Of a stretch of 64,000 bases of DNA, positions 1-9,438 are shown piece by piece (position 1 is the stretch's first letter; each line of letters starts with the position of its first letter). Under the pieces are notes generated by a model. It did no database searches. It was not told the DNA's origin and was given only the letters and a program-made list of their open reading frames with translations. This DNA is from Actinomadura craniellae (GTDB taxonomy: Bacteria > Actinomycetota > Actinomycetes > Streptosporangiales > Streptosporangiaceae), in NCBI RefSeq assembly GCF_003289645.1, contig NZ_QLYX01000005.1, positions 62,001 to 126,000 on the forward strand, given 5' to 3'. The position numbers and the translations under genes were made by a program.

Positions 1-109
1 ACCTGCCGTCGGCCCACTGATGCCGTCCAGATCCGTCCACGCTCGTCCGGGGCTGCTGTTACCGAGGCAGGTGAGGACCGGGCTTGGCGTAGCTGTGTGG
101 AGCTGAGGG
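1..109. other. Left edge, no gene seen
   Basis: No supportable gene. The last bases hold a GGAG at about 98-101 that could serve as ribosome binding site for a GTG start at 110. Confidence 0.4.
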
Positions 110-436
110 GTGGGGCACACTGGGTGTATGCGGTACGCGGACAGCCGGACTTACGCGTTGCCGGAGGACCTGGCCCTGTTGGTGGGGCCGGTCTCCGGTG
201 TCGTCGAGTTGCCTCGTCGTCTCGACTGGTCGGAGCAGCATGTCTATGACCTGGACGATCCGGCTCAGTTGGGTTTGATGTATGAGCGGGTGATCCGTGA
301 GGCGTCCTCGCAGGAAGATCTCGCCACCTACCTCAATGCCCGGGTCCTCGCCGCCTGCTGGGGTCGGCTCTATCTGCCGGTGCAGGTGCGTCGACTCTGG
401 GAGAGTCGTTTCCCGGTCCTCGCCGCAGCCGCGTAG
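110..436 (+). CDS. Small conserved actinobacterial protein paired with AbiEii-like gene
   Basis: A 108-residue soluble protein of unknown function. It contains LVGPVSGVVELPRRLDW near the N-terminus and a WxRLYLPxxVRxLWExRFP-type C-terminus. The GTG at 110 is preceded by GGAG at a good distance; an ATG at 128 is the alternative and would remove six residues. It ends 5 bases before the nucleotidyltransferase gene, so the two are almost certainly co-transcribed. By position it could be the antitoxin or a specificity partner of the downstream AbiEii-like protein, but it does not resemble the winged-helix AbiEi antitoxin. The function is inferred from context only. Confidence 0.7.
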   Translation: MGHTGCMRYADSRTYALPEDLALLVGPVSGVVELPRRLDWSEQHVYDLDDPAQLGLMYERVIREASSQEDLATYLNARVLAACWGRLYLPVQVRRLWESRFPVLAAAA

Positions 437-441
437 CCGGG

Positions 442-1080
442 ATGGACCCTCTCCACGAACGGGTGACGCGCATCGGTCTCGCCGCGACCGGTGAGTACGG
501 GTTCGCGCTCGCCGGCGGGTACGCCGTCCAAGCGCACGGCTTCCTCGACCGGATGTCCGAGGACGTCGACCTCTTCACCGTGAACGAGGCCAGAACCCAG
601 TTCCAAGAGGCGGTCACCGCTGCGATCGACGCCTACCGCAGGGAGGGGTTCGGCGTTGAGACGGCCCTGGCAGGAGACGGTTTCGTCCGGTTGCTGCTCA
701 CCTCGCCGGATGGCCGGTCGGTGAAGGTGGAACTGGGCATCGACTGGCGCGCACATGCTCCCGTCACGCTGGCAGTCGGCCCCGTTCTCCATCCTGACGA
801 CGCGGTGGGCAACAAGGTCGCCGCCCTGTACGGCAGGGCAGAGGTACGTGACTTCGTCGACGTCGAGGCGATCCTCCGCAGCGGCCGCTACACCACCCAG
901 GATCTACTGCGTCTCGCCACCACTGCGGACCCGGGTTTCGAGCCGGACATGTTCCTGCTCGCCCTCAACGCCCTCGACCGGCTTCCCGACCAGGCGTTCA
1001 CAGTTCACGGCCTCTCACCAATCCGCACTCACGAACTCCGCCAGCGCTTCAAAGCCTGGGCAGCCGAGATCGCCCGCTAA
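442..1080 (+). CDS. AbiEii/AbiGii-like nucleotidyltransferase
   Basis: A 212-residue member of the nucleotidyltransferase superfamily, AbiEii/DUF1814-like. The N-terminal core shows FALAGGYAVQAHG (G25-G26) followed by SEDVDLF, giving the metal-binding D41 and D43 of the GG...DxD signature. KVELGIDW supplies the third acidic strand and GNKVAALYGRAEVRDFVDVE the conserved helical block. In the AbiE family such enzymes are toxins that add nucleotides to tRNA, used in type IV toxin-antitoxin and abortive-infection systems; that role here is inference. ATG at 442 follows the upstream stop by 5 bases. The partner is a 108-residue unknown rather than a classical AbiEi. Confidence 0.8.
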   Translation: MDPLHERVTRIGLAATGEYGFALAGGYAVQAHGFLDRMSEDVDLFTVNEARTQFQEAVTAAIDAYRREGFGVETALAGDGFVRLLLTSPDGRSVKVELGIDWRAHAPVTLAVGPVLHPDDAVGNKVAALYGRAEVRDFVDVEAILRSGRYTTQDLLRLATTADPGFEPDMFLLALNALDRLPDQAFTVHGLSPIRTHELRQRFKAWAAEIAR

Positions 1081-1113
1081 TGGCCCAACGGCACGAGCAT
1101 CCCAGAAATGATC

Positions 1114-1150
1114 AAGGCCCGGGTTGAGATCGTGTCCTAGCCTGGGCCTT
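1114..1150. terminator. Hairpin between nucleotidyltransferase gene and tRNA-Gly fragment
   Basis: AAGGCCCGGG at 1114-1123 pairs with CCTGGGCCTT at 1141-1150 with one mismatch and a 17-base loop. It could end the AbiEii-like operon, or be the original terminator of the tRNA-Gly gene whose 3' half lies next to it on the minus strand. There is no long T tract. Confidence 0.5.
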
Positions 1151-1155
1151 CGGTG

Positions 1156-1199
1156 TGGAGCGGGTGACGGGAATCGAACCCGCGCTATCAGCTTGGGAA
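1156..1199 (-). pseudogene. 3' half of tRNA-Gly(CCC), att-like remnant
   Basis: Read on the minus strand, 44 bases match the 3' half of a glycine tRNA: the anticodon loop TTCCCAA (anticodon CCC), the 3' strand of the anticodon stem, a full T arm around GGTTCGATTCC, the acceptor strand CACCCGC, discriminator T and an encoded CCA. Homology stops in the anticodon loop, and no 5' half follows. Tyrosine integrases leave such 3'-half duplications at element ends. The side that would hold the element is above 1199. No intact tRNA-Gly is in the window, so the partner end is missing or lies elsewhere. Confidence 0.75.
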
Positions 1200-1201
1200 T
1201 C

Positions 1202-1267
1202 GCATCCCGTCCGCACGTCTCCAACGACAACCCCTACAGCGAGAGCAACTTCAGGACGCTGAAGTGC
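1202..1267 (+). pseudogene. IS3-type transposase scrap
   Basis: A 22-codon open stretch reads SRPHVSNDNPYSESNFRTLK. This closely resembles the conserved block near the catalytic Glu of IS3-family (rve) transposases, where NPxSES carries the DDE glutamate. The rest of the transposase is absent on both sides. It begins 2 bases after the tRNA-Gly fragment, so two recombination scars meet here. No inverted repeats were found. Confidence 0.6.
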
Positions 1268-1345
1268 CAACGGGCACGCAACGTACGCGCGGCCCGAGGC
1301 GTCCTTCATGTCTGGCCCTGACTCCAGTCCACTTGAGTCCTACAG

Positions 1346-1369
1346 CTAGGTCAACCCAGGTACACCTAG
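1346..1369. promoter_or_regulatory. Candidate operator and promoter of the vapBC-like pair
   Basis: CTAGGT and ACCTAG form an inverted repeat separated by 12 bases. It is followed by TATATT at about 1371-1376, a possible -10 box, roughly 37 bases before the antitoxin start. VapBC-type operons are normally autoregulated through such palindromes. Both roles are inferred from sequence shape. Confidence 0.45.
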
Positions 1370-1412
1370 GTATATTTGGAGATGTTGATCGAGGACAGCT
1401 ACGGGGGTGACG

Positions 1413-1613
1413 ATGACAACGAGCAGTGCACACTATGCGATGGAACCCCCAGCGGACGGCCCAGTATCACTGGACGAGTTGGCCCGACGTAAGAGCGTCC
1501 AGCCGATCAGATCAGCTGACGACCTGGCGCAAGATGGCGTCTTCGACACTGACGAAGAACTTGACGCTTTTCTTGCTCATGTCGCCGCCTCGCGTCGGGC
1601 TGATCTAGCCTGA
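1413..1613 (+). CDS. VapB-like antitoxin of a PIN toxin
   Basis: A 66-residue acidic protein containing VSLDELARRKSVQPI and a C-terminal DTDEELDAFLAHV helix, a layout common to small antitoxins upstream of PIN-domain toxins. ATG at 1413 has a GGGGG 5 bases upstream; a GTG at 1407 is an in-frame alternative. It ends 6 bases before the toxin reading frame. It would neutralise the PIN RNase and repress the operon. Because the toxin frame is interrupted, the antitoxin may now be an orphan. The family call rests on length, composition and context. Confidence 0.65.
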   Translation: MTTSSAHYAMEPPADGPVSLDELARRKSVQPIRSADDLAQDGVFDTDEELDAFLAHVAASRRADLA

Positions 1614-1619
1614 ACTCTG

Positions 1620-2021
1620 ATGGAACGCGTTGTCCTCGACACCGATTTCGCGTCGCTGAGCCTCAAGCGCCGGCTGCCTCCGGCGATTCTGGCGAAGCTG
1701 ATCGGCAAGCAGCCGTGTATCACGTTCGTGACGTTGGGAGAGCTGACCCAGTGGGCCGAACTCCGCCAGTGGGGTCGGCGCAACCGTGAAGCACTCGGCT
1801 ACTGGCTAGATGGCGTGATCGTCCTGCCCTACACCGACGACGTGGCGACCACCTGAGGCCGCATGTCGGCCGCCGCCATCCGCCGTGGCCGTCCCCGTCC
1901 GGCCAACGATTCGTGGATCGCTGCGTGCGCCCTGTCGTACGGGCTCCCGCTGGCGACCCGCAACGTCAAGGACTTCACCGACTTCGCCGAACACGAGGGC
2001 CTGACGCTCATCACCGAATGA
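1620..2021 (+). pseudogene. PIN-domain (VapC-like) toxin with in-frame stop
   Basis: The frame starts VVLDTDFASL, with the first PIN aspartate, and runs through LGELTQWAELRQW to DVATT. It then meets TGA at 1854-1856 and continues in the same frame through RPANDSWIAACAL and LPLATRNVKDFTDF to a final stop at 2019-2021. The downstream part has the remaining PIN acidic residues. Homologues of this family normally have Trp at the stop position, so a TGG to TGA change is the simplest explanation. Full length would be about 133 residues, normal for VapC. An ATG at 1863 could restart translation but would lack the first active-site Asp. The toxin is probably inactive unless the stop is read through. 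Confidence 0.8.
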
Positions 2022-2123
2022 CCCTCCGGGCCTGCCGACTCGCGAACTCCTCAGCACGGTCAGGGGTCTCAGGCGCTGAATGCCCAGGTCAGAAACCGGT
2101 TCCCGACCTGGGTTTCGGGTGGG

Positions 2124-2196
2124 TGGAGCCTGGGGGATTCGAACCCCCGACACCCGGCTTGCAAAGCCGGTGCTCTGCCAACTGAGCTAAGGCCCC
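2124..2196 (-). tRNA. tRNA-Ala(TGC)
   Basis: Read on the minus strand, a complete cloverleaf: acceptor GGGGCCT/AGGCTCC, D arm GCTC..GAGC, anticodon stem CCGGC/GCCGG with loop TTTGCAA (anticodon TGC), and T arm GGGGG TTCGAAT CCCCC. The G3:U70 pair that identifies alanine tRNAs is present. The discriminator is A and CCA is not encoded. It is intact and 73 nt long. Confidence 0.97.
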
Positions 2197-2242
2197 TCGC
2201 CCGATGTGGGCGTTGCGTGGACAGCCTACCGGCGGTGGGGGG

Positions 2243-2938
2243 TCAGTGGGGTAGGGCGGGGGTCGGCAGGGGCAGGTCGGCGATGCTGTCGACGACGTGG
2301 GTGGCGCCGGCCTGGTGGAGGAGGTCGCGGGGGTGGGCGCCGGTGAGGACGCCGACGACCAGGGAGGCGCCGGCGCGGCGGCCGGCCAGCATGTCGGCGG
2401 CGGTGTCGCCGCAGACGGCGATGTGCCGCACGTCGTCGACCCGGAACTTGAGGGCGGCGGTCAGGACGAGGTCGGGCCAGGGGCGGCCGCGGCCGCCGTC
2501 CTCCGGGCACAGGGCGAGATCGACGCGGTCCCACCAGTCGAGGGTGTCGAGCACCCGGCCGAGGTTGCGGCGGCTCAGACCGGTGATCACGCACACGCGT
2601 ACCCCGGCACCGGCGAGCCTTTCCAGGGTGCTCTCGGCGCCGGGGACGGGAGTGAGGCCGAACCGGTCGACGGCCGCGTCGTAGGACTGCTCGAACGACA
2701 GGTTCGCGGCTCTGGCCCGGGCCTCGTCCGCGGGGAAGAGCCGCCGGAAGACCTCGATCTTCGAGTGGCCGCGCGATTCGCGGATGTGGGCCATCGCGCG
2801 ATCGTGGGCGGCGGTGCCCGCGACGATGCCGAGGGAGCCGAGTGCCTCGTTGAACGCCGTTTCGGCGAGGTCGGAATCGGAGACGGTGGTGCCGGCGAGA
2901 TCGAGGCAGGCGAGCGTGATTCGCTCCGCTTCGGTCAC
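2243..2938 (-). CDS. Phosphonatase-like HAD-family hydrolase
   Basis: A 231-residue haloacid-dehalogenase-superfamily phosphatase. The nucleophile loop reads CLDLAGTTVSDSD, with Asp13 and Ala15. The DxAGTT form is typical of the phosphonoacetaldehyde hydrolase-like branch. Motif II is CVITGLSR, the Lys/Arg motif lies in RGRPWPDLV, and the acidic motif is CGDTAADMLAGRRAG. A helical cap occupies about residues 25-95. Such enzymes hydrolyse a phosphorylated small metabolite in the cytosol; the substrate cannot be read from sequence. It lies between the DLW-39 gene and tRNA-Ala on the same strand. Confidence 0.85.
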   Translation of the reverse strand: MTEAERITLACLDLAGTTVSDSDLAETAFNEALGSLGIVAGTAAHDRAMAHIRESRGHSKIEVFRRLFPADEARARAANLSFEQSYDAAVDRFGLTPVPGAESTLERLAGAGVRVCVITGLSRRNLGRVLDTLDWWDRVDLALCPEDGGRGRPWPDLVLTAALKFRVDDVRHIAVCGDTAADMLAGRRAGASLVVGVLTGAHPRDLLHQAGATHVVDSIADLPLPTPALPH

Positions 2939-2986
2939 GCCGAGGCCTCCCTCGATCCGCTCTCGCCTCCGCGCGTTACCGGCGTG

Positions 2987-3106
2987 TCAGCTGTCGGAGG
3001 AGGTGGCCTCGGTCCACAGGTCGAGCTCGGCCCGGTCCTGCTGCAGCCGGCGCCAGACCATGAAGCCGCCGAGCGCCACGACTCCGAGAACAAGCAGCTT
3101 CTTCAT
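2987..3106 (-). CDS. DLW-39 family micropeptide
   Basis: A 39-residue ORF beginning MKKLLVLGVVALGGFMVWRR, one short membrane helix with a positively charged edge. It then has LQQDRAELDLWTEATSSDS, containing the DLW motif that names this actinobacterial family. Exact length 39 and an AAGGGG ribosome binding site about 8 bases upstream support it. Family members are uncharacterised membrane-anchored peptides, often found near tRNA genes close to gyrA; here tRNA-Ala is under 1 kb away. The function is unknown. Confidence 0.9.
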   Translation of the reverse strand: MKKLLVLGVVALGGFMVWRRLQQDRAELDLWTEATSSDS

Positions 3107-3251
3107 GCTGGAACCCCTTCACCTCGACTGTGCAGTCTCCTACCCGGGATGCGGCGCCGCGCGCCCCCTTCCCGGGCCCTTCCGCAGCCTAGCAACCGGC
3201 CGCCCGGAGTCAGTACATACCGACCGGATACCTATCCCAGCAGGGAAATTA

Positions 3252-3289
3252 ACGCCGTCCGGGTAGCGCCGGCGCCACCCGGACGGCGT
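3252..3289. terminator. Terminator of tex
   Basis: ACGCCGTCCGGGT at 3252-3264 and ACCCGGACGGCGT at 3277-3289 form a perfect 13-bp stem just after the tex stop. The minus-strand transcript continues TTAATTTCCCT, a weak T-rich tail. Confidence 0.8.
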
Positions 3290-3293
3290 GCGT

Positions 3294-5624
<2,331 letters not shown>

Positions 5625-5772
5625 GATCTTCCGCCTTCTCGATGGGCCAACGGGCTGCATTGTCGCGGGACCTGGCCCGCTTGTCGCGCCGCCCGGCAGG
5701 GCGGGGCCCATCTTGCCCTGCGAGTGAGACGGTCGTGGCCTCGGCCGGGGAAGTTCCACGTGGAACCAAAGA

Positions 5773-6756
5773 TCAGGGAATGAGGATGACCTTGCCGGTG
5801 GTGGCCCGGTTCTCCAGGGCGAGGTGGGCCGCGGCGGCCTCGGCGAGCGGGAAGCGCGACGCCACCTGCGGGATCCAGCGGCCCTCGGCCGCCGCCGCCA
5901 GCGCCCGCTCCTCCAGCGGGCGCAGGCCGCCCAGCAGCTTGAGGATCTGCGGCCCGACGATGACCGAGGCGGTGAGGCCGCCGGCGAGGAGGTCGGCGGT
6001 GGTGACCTCCGTGGCCTCCCCCGAGGACCAGCCGAAGATCATCAGCCTGCCGCCCGGCCCGAGCAGCTTCATGGCGGCGTGCCCGGCCGCGCCGCCCACC
6101 CCGTCCAGCGCCACGGTCGGCGTGCGGTCGCCGAGCGCGTCCCGGACGGCCTCGGGCCAGCCGGCCTGGGTGTAGTCGACGGCCACGTCGGCGCCCAGCG
6201 CCCGGACGGCCTCGACCTTGGCGGCGCCGCCGGCCAGCCCGACGACGGTGGCGCCGATCGCGCGGCTCTCCTGGACGGCCAGGCTGCCGATCCCACCGGC
6301 CGCCGCGGTCACCAGCACCACGTCCGACGGCTCGATCCGGGACAGGGCCATGATGGCCGCCGTGGTGCGCCCGGTGCCGATCATCGCGACGGCGGCGTCC
6401 TCGGCCAGCCCGTCCGGCAGGGCGTGCAGCGCGGACTCGTTCGCCACCGCCAGTTCGGCGTACCCGCCGCTGGCCGCGCCCAGGTGGGCGACCACCCGCC
6501 GCCCCAGCCAGTCCCCGGACACGCCGTCGCCGACCGCGTCCACCACCCCGGCGACCTCGCGGCCGGGGGTCATCGGCAGGTCCGGCCGCGGGAACGGCCC
6601 GCCCTGCTCGCCCGCCCGGATGAACGTGTCCAGCAGGTGGATCCCGGCCGCGCGCACCTCGATCCGCACCTGCCCCGGCCCGGGGGCGGGGTCCTCGACC
6701 TTCTCGTACCGCAGGTTCTCGGCCGGCCCGAACTCGTACTGCCTGATGGCGTGCAT
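5773..6756 (-). CDS. MDR-family NAD(P)H:quinone-type oxidoreductase
   Basis: A 327-residue zinc-independent medium-chain dehydrogenase/reductase. The GroES-like half opens [10 protein letters not shown], and the Rossmann half has the nucleotide loop [14 protein letters not shown], followed by [10 protein letters not shown]. The zinc-ligand cysteines of alcohol dehydrogenases are absent, as expected for quinone or enoyl reductases. ATG at 6756 has AAGAGGAG upstream and matches the usual family start; an earlier in-frame start adds 12 unlikely residues. It probably reduces quinones or activated double bonds with NADPH; the substrate is unknown. It is a single gene between tex and a response regulator. 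Confidence 0.85.
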   Translation of the reverse strand: MHAIRQYEFGPAENLRYEKVEDPAPGPGQVRIEVRAAGIHLLDTFIRAGEQGGPFPRPDLPMTPGREVAGVVDAVGDGVSGDWLGRRVVAHLGAASGGYAELAVANESALHALPDGLAEDAAVAMIGTGRTTAAIMALSRIEPSDVVLVTAAAGGIGSLAVQESRAIGATVVGLAGGAAKVEAVRALGADVAVDYTQAGWPEAVRDALGDRTPTVALDGVGGAAGHAAMKLLGPGGRLMIFGWSSGEATEVTTADLLAGGLTASVIVGPQILKLLGGLRPLEERALAAAAEGRWIPQVASRFPLAEAAAAHLALENRATTGKVILIP

Positions 6757-6810
6757 GCCCACTCCTCTTGAACGGCTGAGCCCAGGCTGCAACCTCGACC
6801 CGGCTTGAGG

Positions 6811-7461
6811 TCAACTGCCGGGACGGATGAGGGCGTTCTCGTAGGCGAAGACCGCGGCCTGGGTGCGGTCGCGCAGGCCGAGCTTGGTGAGGATGCTGCT
6901 CACGTGGGTCTTCACCGTCTGCTCGGCGATCACCAGCTCGGCGGCGATCTCCGTGTTGGACAGGCCCCTGGCGACCAGGACGATCACCTCGGTCTCCCGC
7001 TCGGTGAGCTGCGCGACCCGCCGCCCGGTCGGACGCCCGGCCGAGCCCTGCCGGGCGAACTCGGCGATCAGCCGCCGGGTCACCGAGGGCGCCAGCAGGG
7101 CCTCGCCGGCCGCCACCACCCGGACGGCCTCGGCCAGCGCCCGGGCCGAAGCGCTCTTGAGCAGGAACCCCGACGCCCCCGCCCGCAGCGCCTCGTACAC
7201 GTACTCGTCCAGGTCGAAGGTGGTGAGCACCACCACCTTGGTCCGGTCGGCGACCAGCCGGGTGGCCGCGAGCCCGTCGAGCACCGGCATCCGGACGTCC
7301 ATCAGCACCACGTCCGGGGCGAGCGAGTCGACCAGGTCCACCGCCTCCCGCCCGTCGGCGGCCTCCCCCACCACGTCGATGTCGGGCTGGGCGTTCAGCA
7401 GGACGGAGAAGCCCTCCCGCACCATCTCCTGGTCGTCGGCGAGCAGCACCCGGACGGTCAC
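6811..7461 (-). CDS. NarL/FixJ-type response regulator
   Basis: A 216-residue protein with an N-terminal receiver domain (LLADDQ, phosphoacceptor Asp55 in LMDVRMP, Thr in VLTTFD, Lys in FLLKSA) and a C-terminal LuxR-type helix-turn-helix (LTERETEVIVLVARGLSNTEIAAEL). GTG at 7461 gives normal length; longer frames run into duplicated intergenic DNA. It is the partner of the histidine kinase at 7735-8931, which lies upstream on the same strand. The gap between them is unusually long because of inserted repeats. The likely target is the adjacent ABC exporter genes, inferred from the neighbourhood. Confidence 0.92.
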   Translation of the reverse strand: MTVRVLLADDQEMVREGFSVLLNAQPDIDVVGEAADGREAVDLVDSLAPDVVLMDVRMPVLDGLAATRLVADRTKVVVLTTFDLDEYVYEALRAGASGFLLKSASARALAEAVRVVAAGEALLAPSVTRRLIAEFARQGSAGRPTGRRVAQLTERETEVIVLVARGLSNTEIAAELVIAEQTVKTHVSSILTKLGLRDRTQAAVFAYENALIRPGS

Positions 7462-7494
7462 CGTGCCCCGCCTTCCTGATCGGGCCGTTCGCGG

Positions 7495-7753
7495 GATGGG
7501 CCCACCGTCATGAAGCCGCCTCCCGCCAGGCCCCTGAAAGGCGGATGAGGTGGCTCTGCCCAGGGTGCCGCTGTCATGATGCCGCCTCCCGCCGCCCTGC
7601 GCCGGGCCGGGCTGGACAAGGGCCTCGGCCGCTGAACGCACGCCGTCCGGGTGGCGCCGCCGCTACCCGGACGGCGTTGATTTCCCTCCGCTCCCCGAAG
7701 GGCGGATGGGGTGGCCCCACCCGGGGTGTCGCCGTCATGGTGCCTCCTCCCCG
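7495..7753 (-). repeat. Three diverged copies of the kinase/regulator junction
   Basis: Three related segments lie at 7495-7527 (partial), 7531-7593 and 7692-7753. Each, read on the minus strand, contains GGAGGCRSCWTCATGA, a ribosome-binding-like stretch running into ATGA, followed by a related GC-rich 30-mer. The copy at 7692-7753 includes the real 3' end of the kinase gene. The other two look like tandem duplications that pushed the response regulator away. The tex-derived 94-bp segment sits between copies two and three. Confidence 0.75.
7594..7687 (+). repeat. 94-bp inverted repeat, copy 2 (transplanted tex 3' end)
   Basis: Matches 3242-3335 in opposite orientation at 92 of 94 positions. 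It includes codons for [13 protein letters not shown], the stop and the terminator stem ACGCCGTCCGGGT/ACCCGGACGGCGT. It has no reading frame of its own here. It may act as a terminator or attenuator between kinase and regulator genes, since the hairpin is symmetric. Confidence 0.9.
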
Positions 7754-8931
7754 GCGCCGGGGAGCACGGCGGCGACCTCGTAGCCGCCGTCCGGCAGGGG
7801 ACCGGTGCGCAGCGAGCCGCCCAGCATCGCGGCCCGCTCCCGCATCCCCAGCAGGCCGTGGCCGGGCGGGGAGCCGGGGGCTCCGGCGGGGGACGGCCCG
7901 TTGGCCACCCGCAGCTCCAGCCGGTCACCGAGATGGTCGATCTCGACGCGGACCTCGGCGCCCGGCGCGTGCCGCAGCACGTTGCTCAGCGCCTCCTGGA
8001 CGATCCGGTACGCCGACAGGGCCACCCCCGGCGGCAGCGGGCGGGGGTCGCCCGAGACCGCGAGCGCCACCGGCAGCCCGGCCTCCCGCACCCCCGTCAC
8101 CAGCTCGGGCAGGTGGTCCAGGGTGGGTTGCGGTACCGGCTCCGCCGTCCCCGACTCGTCGCGCAGCAGGCCCAGCACCCGGTGCAGCTCGGTCATCGCC
8201 GCCAGCGCGCCACCCCGGATGGTCTCGAAGCCGCGGACGAGTTCCGGGGGAGGGTCGGCCACCCGGTACGGCGCCGCCTCGGCCTGGACGGCGATCACGG
8301 ACATGTGGTGCGCCACCACGTCGTGCAGCTCGCGGGCGATCCGGGCGCGCTCCTCCAGCAGGACGAGGCGGTCGCGTTCCTCGCCGCGCAGCCGCTCGGC
8401 CCGGGCCAGCCGGCGCAGCGCCTCGCTCCGCCCGCGCAGCGCTCCGACCACCGCCAGCACCGCCCCGGCCAGCAGCGGCATCGTCACGATGGCCTCGCGG
8501 CCGGGCACCACGAACGCCACCCCGAACCCGGTCGCCAGGGTCAGCACCCACATCTCCACCAGCACCCGCGGCCGGACCCGGGCGCCGGCCAGCGCGAGGA
8601 CGTTGAGGTGCACGGCGAACGCCGGGCCGGGCCAGAGCGTCCCGCCGGCCAGCGAGATCGCCATGCCCACCGCCAGCGACAACCACCAGCCGGACATCGG
8701 CCAGTACAGGCAGAGCGGCAGCGCCAGCGCCTGGGCGACGCTCAGCGCCCCGGCCAGCGGGTTGGGCACGCCGAAGTCCTCGATCAGCGTGTGCCAGGAG
8801 AACCCGGCCAGGAACACCCCGTACAGCCCGGCCAGCGCGTGCGGCAGCCAGCCCAGCCGGGTCGGCAGCAGCGGGGTGCCCGCACCGGGCGCCAGGTCGG
8901 CGCGGATCCGCCGCATCCAGCTCCGGTCCAT
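7735..8931 (-). CDS. HisKA_3-type sensor histidine kinase
   Basis: A 398-residue membrane kinase of the NarX/DesK class. About four to five hydrophobic segments fill residues 25-160, with almost no extracytoplasmic domain, so it probably senses a membrane or intramembrane signal. The dimerisation helix carries His203 in ARELHDVVAHHMSV. The ATPase domain has the N box EALSNVLRHA and a G box GHGLLGMRERA. ATG at 8931 is preferred over a TTG two codons upstream. It pairs with the NarL-type regulator at 6811-7461 and, with the ABC exporter encoded just upstream, resembles actinomycete bacitracin/antibiotic-stress modules. Confidence 0.9.
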   Translation of the reverse strand: MDRSWMRRIRADLAPGAGTPLLPTRLGWLPHALAGLYGVFLAGFSWHTLIEDFGVPNPLAGALSVAQALALPLCLYWPMSGWWLSLAVGMAISLAGGTLWPGPAFAVHLNVLALAGARVRPRVLVEMWVLTLATGFGVAFVVPGREAIVTMPLLAGAVLAVVGALRGRSEALRRLARAERLRGEERDRLVLLEERARIARELHDVVAHHMSVIAVQAEAAPYRVADPPPELVRGFETIRGGALAAMTELHRVLGLLRDESGTAEPVPQPTLDHLPELVTGVREAGLPVALAVSGDPRPLPPGVALSAYRIVQEALSNVLRHAPGAEVRVEIDHLGDRLELRVANGPSPAGAPGSPPGHGLLGMRERAAMLGGSLRTGPLPDGGYEVAAVLPGAGEEAP

Positions 8932-8937
8932 GTTCAA

Positions 8938-9438
8938 AGATCACCCCCGGCGCCGTGCGCCTCCGGCAGAGCCTCGGGCGTCCCTGCCGCCCACCCGGAC
9001 CGATCCGCCGGGTCCGGGCCGTGCACCCCCATTGTGGGCTCGGACGTCACGCGGACGCACCCACCAGGTCCACCGCCGTCCCACCGCACGGAGCCCCCGT
9101 CTCGGGCCCGGCCGCCGTACCGGCGCACCCGCCAGGTCCCACCACACCCAGCCGCACGGAACCTCCGCCGCGGACTCGGACGCCGGGCCGCCGCACCATC
9201 GCGCCTCGCCGCACGGAACCTCCGCCGCGGACTCGGACGCCGTACTGGCGCACCCGCTGGGCCGCCGCACCATCGCGCCTCGCCGCACGAAACATCCGCC
9301 GCGGACTCGGTTGCCGCACCGGCGCACCCCCAGCCATCGGTCTCGGCGTCGCACCAGCCCCATCCGTCCAGCGGCGCGGAACCTCCGTTCCAGACCTCTG
9401 TTCCAGGTCCAGGCACCGGCCCGGCCTTCGCCACAGGC
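8938..9438. other. 500-bp non-coding gap with degenerate tandem repeats
   Basis: Lies between the ABC permease stop and the kinase start, both on the minus strand. It is largely made of imperfect GC-rich repeats (listed separately). No convincing gene was seen, although every frame is open because of composition. Confidence 0.5.
9151..9316. repeat. Tandem GC-rich repeat array
   Basis: Three copies of a 35-base unit, GCCGCACGGAACCTCCGCCG plus CGGACTCGGACGCCG, lie at 9151, 9208 and 9282 with 57- and 74-base spacing. Two copies of GGGCCGCCGCACCATCGCGC lie between them, and weaker copies occur at about 9088 and 9373. Spacing and unit identity are too irregular for CRISPR. The array is upstream of the kinase on its own strand. 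Confidence 0.75.

Noticed and set aside
1156-1199. Functional tRNA-Gly gene
   Set aside because: The D arm, 5' acceptor strand and 5' anticodon stem are missing; homology ends in the anticodon loop.
9151-9316. CRISPR array
   Set aside because: Units are irregularly spaced, the intervening sequence is itself repeated, and no cas genes are present.
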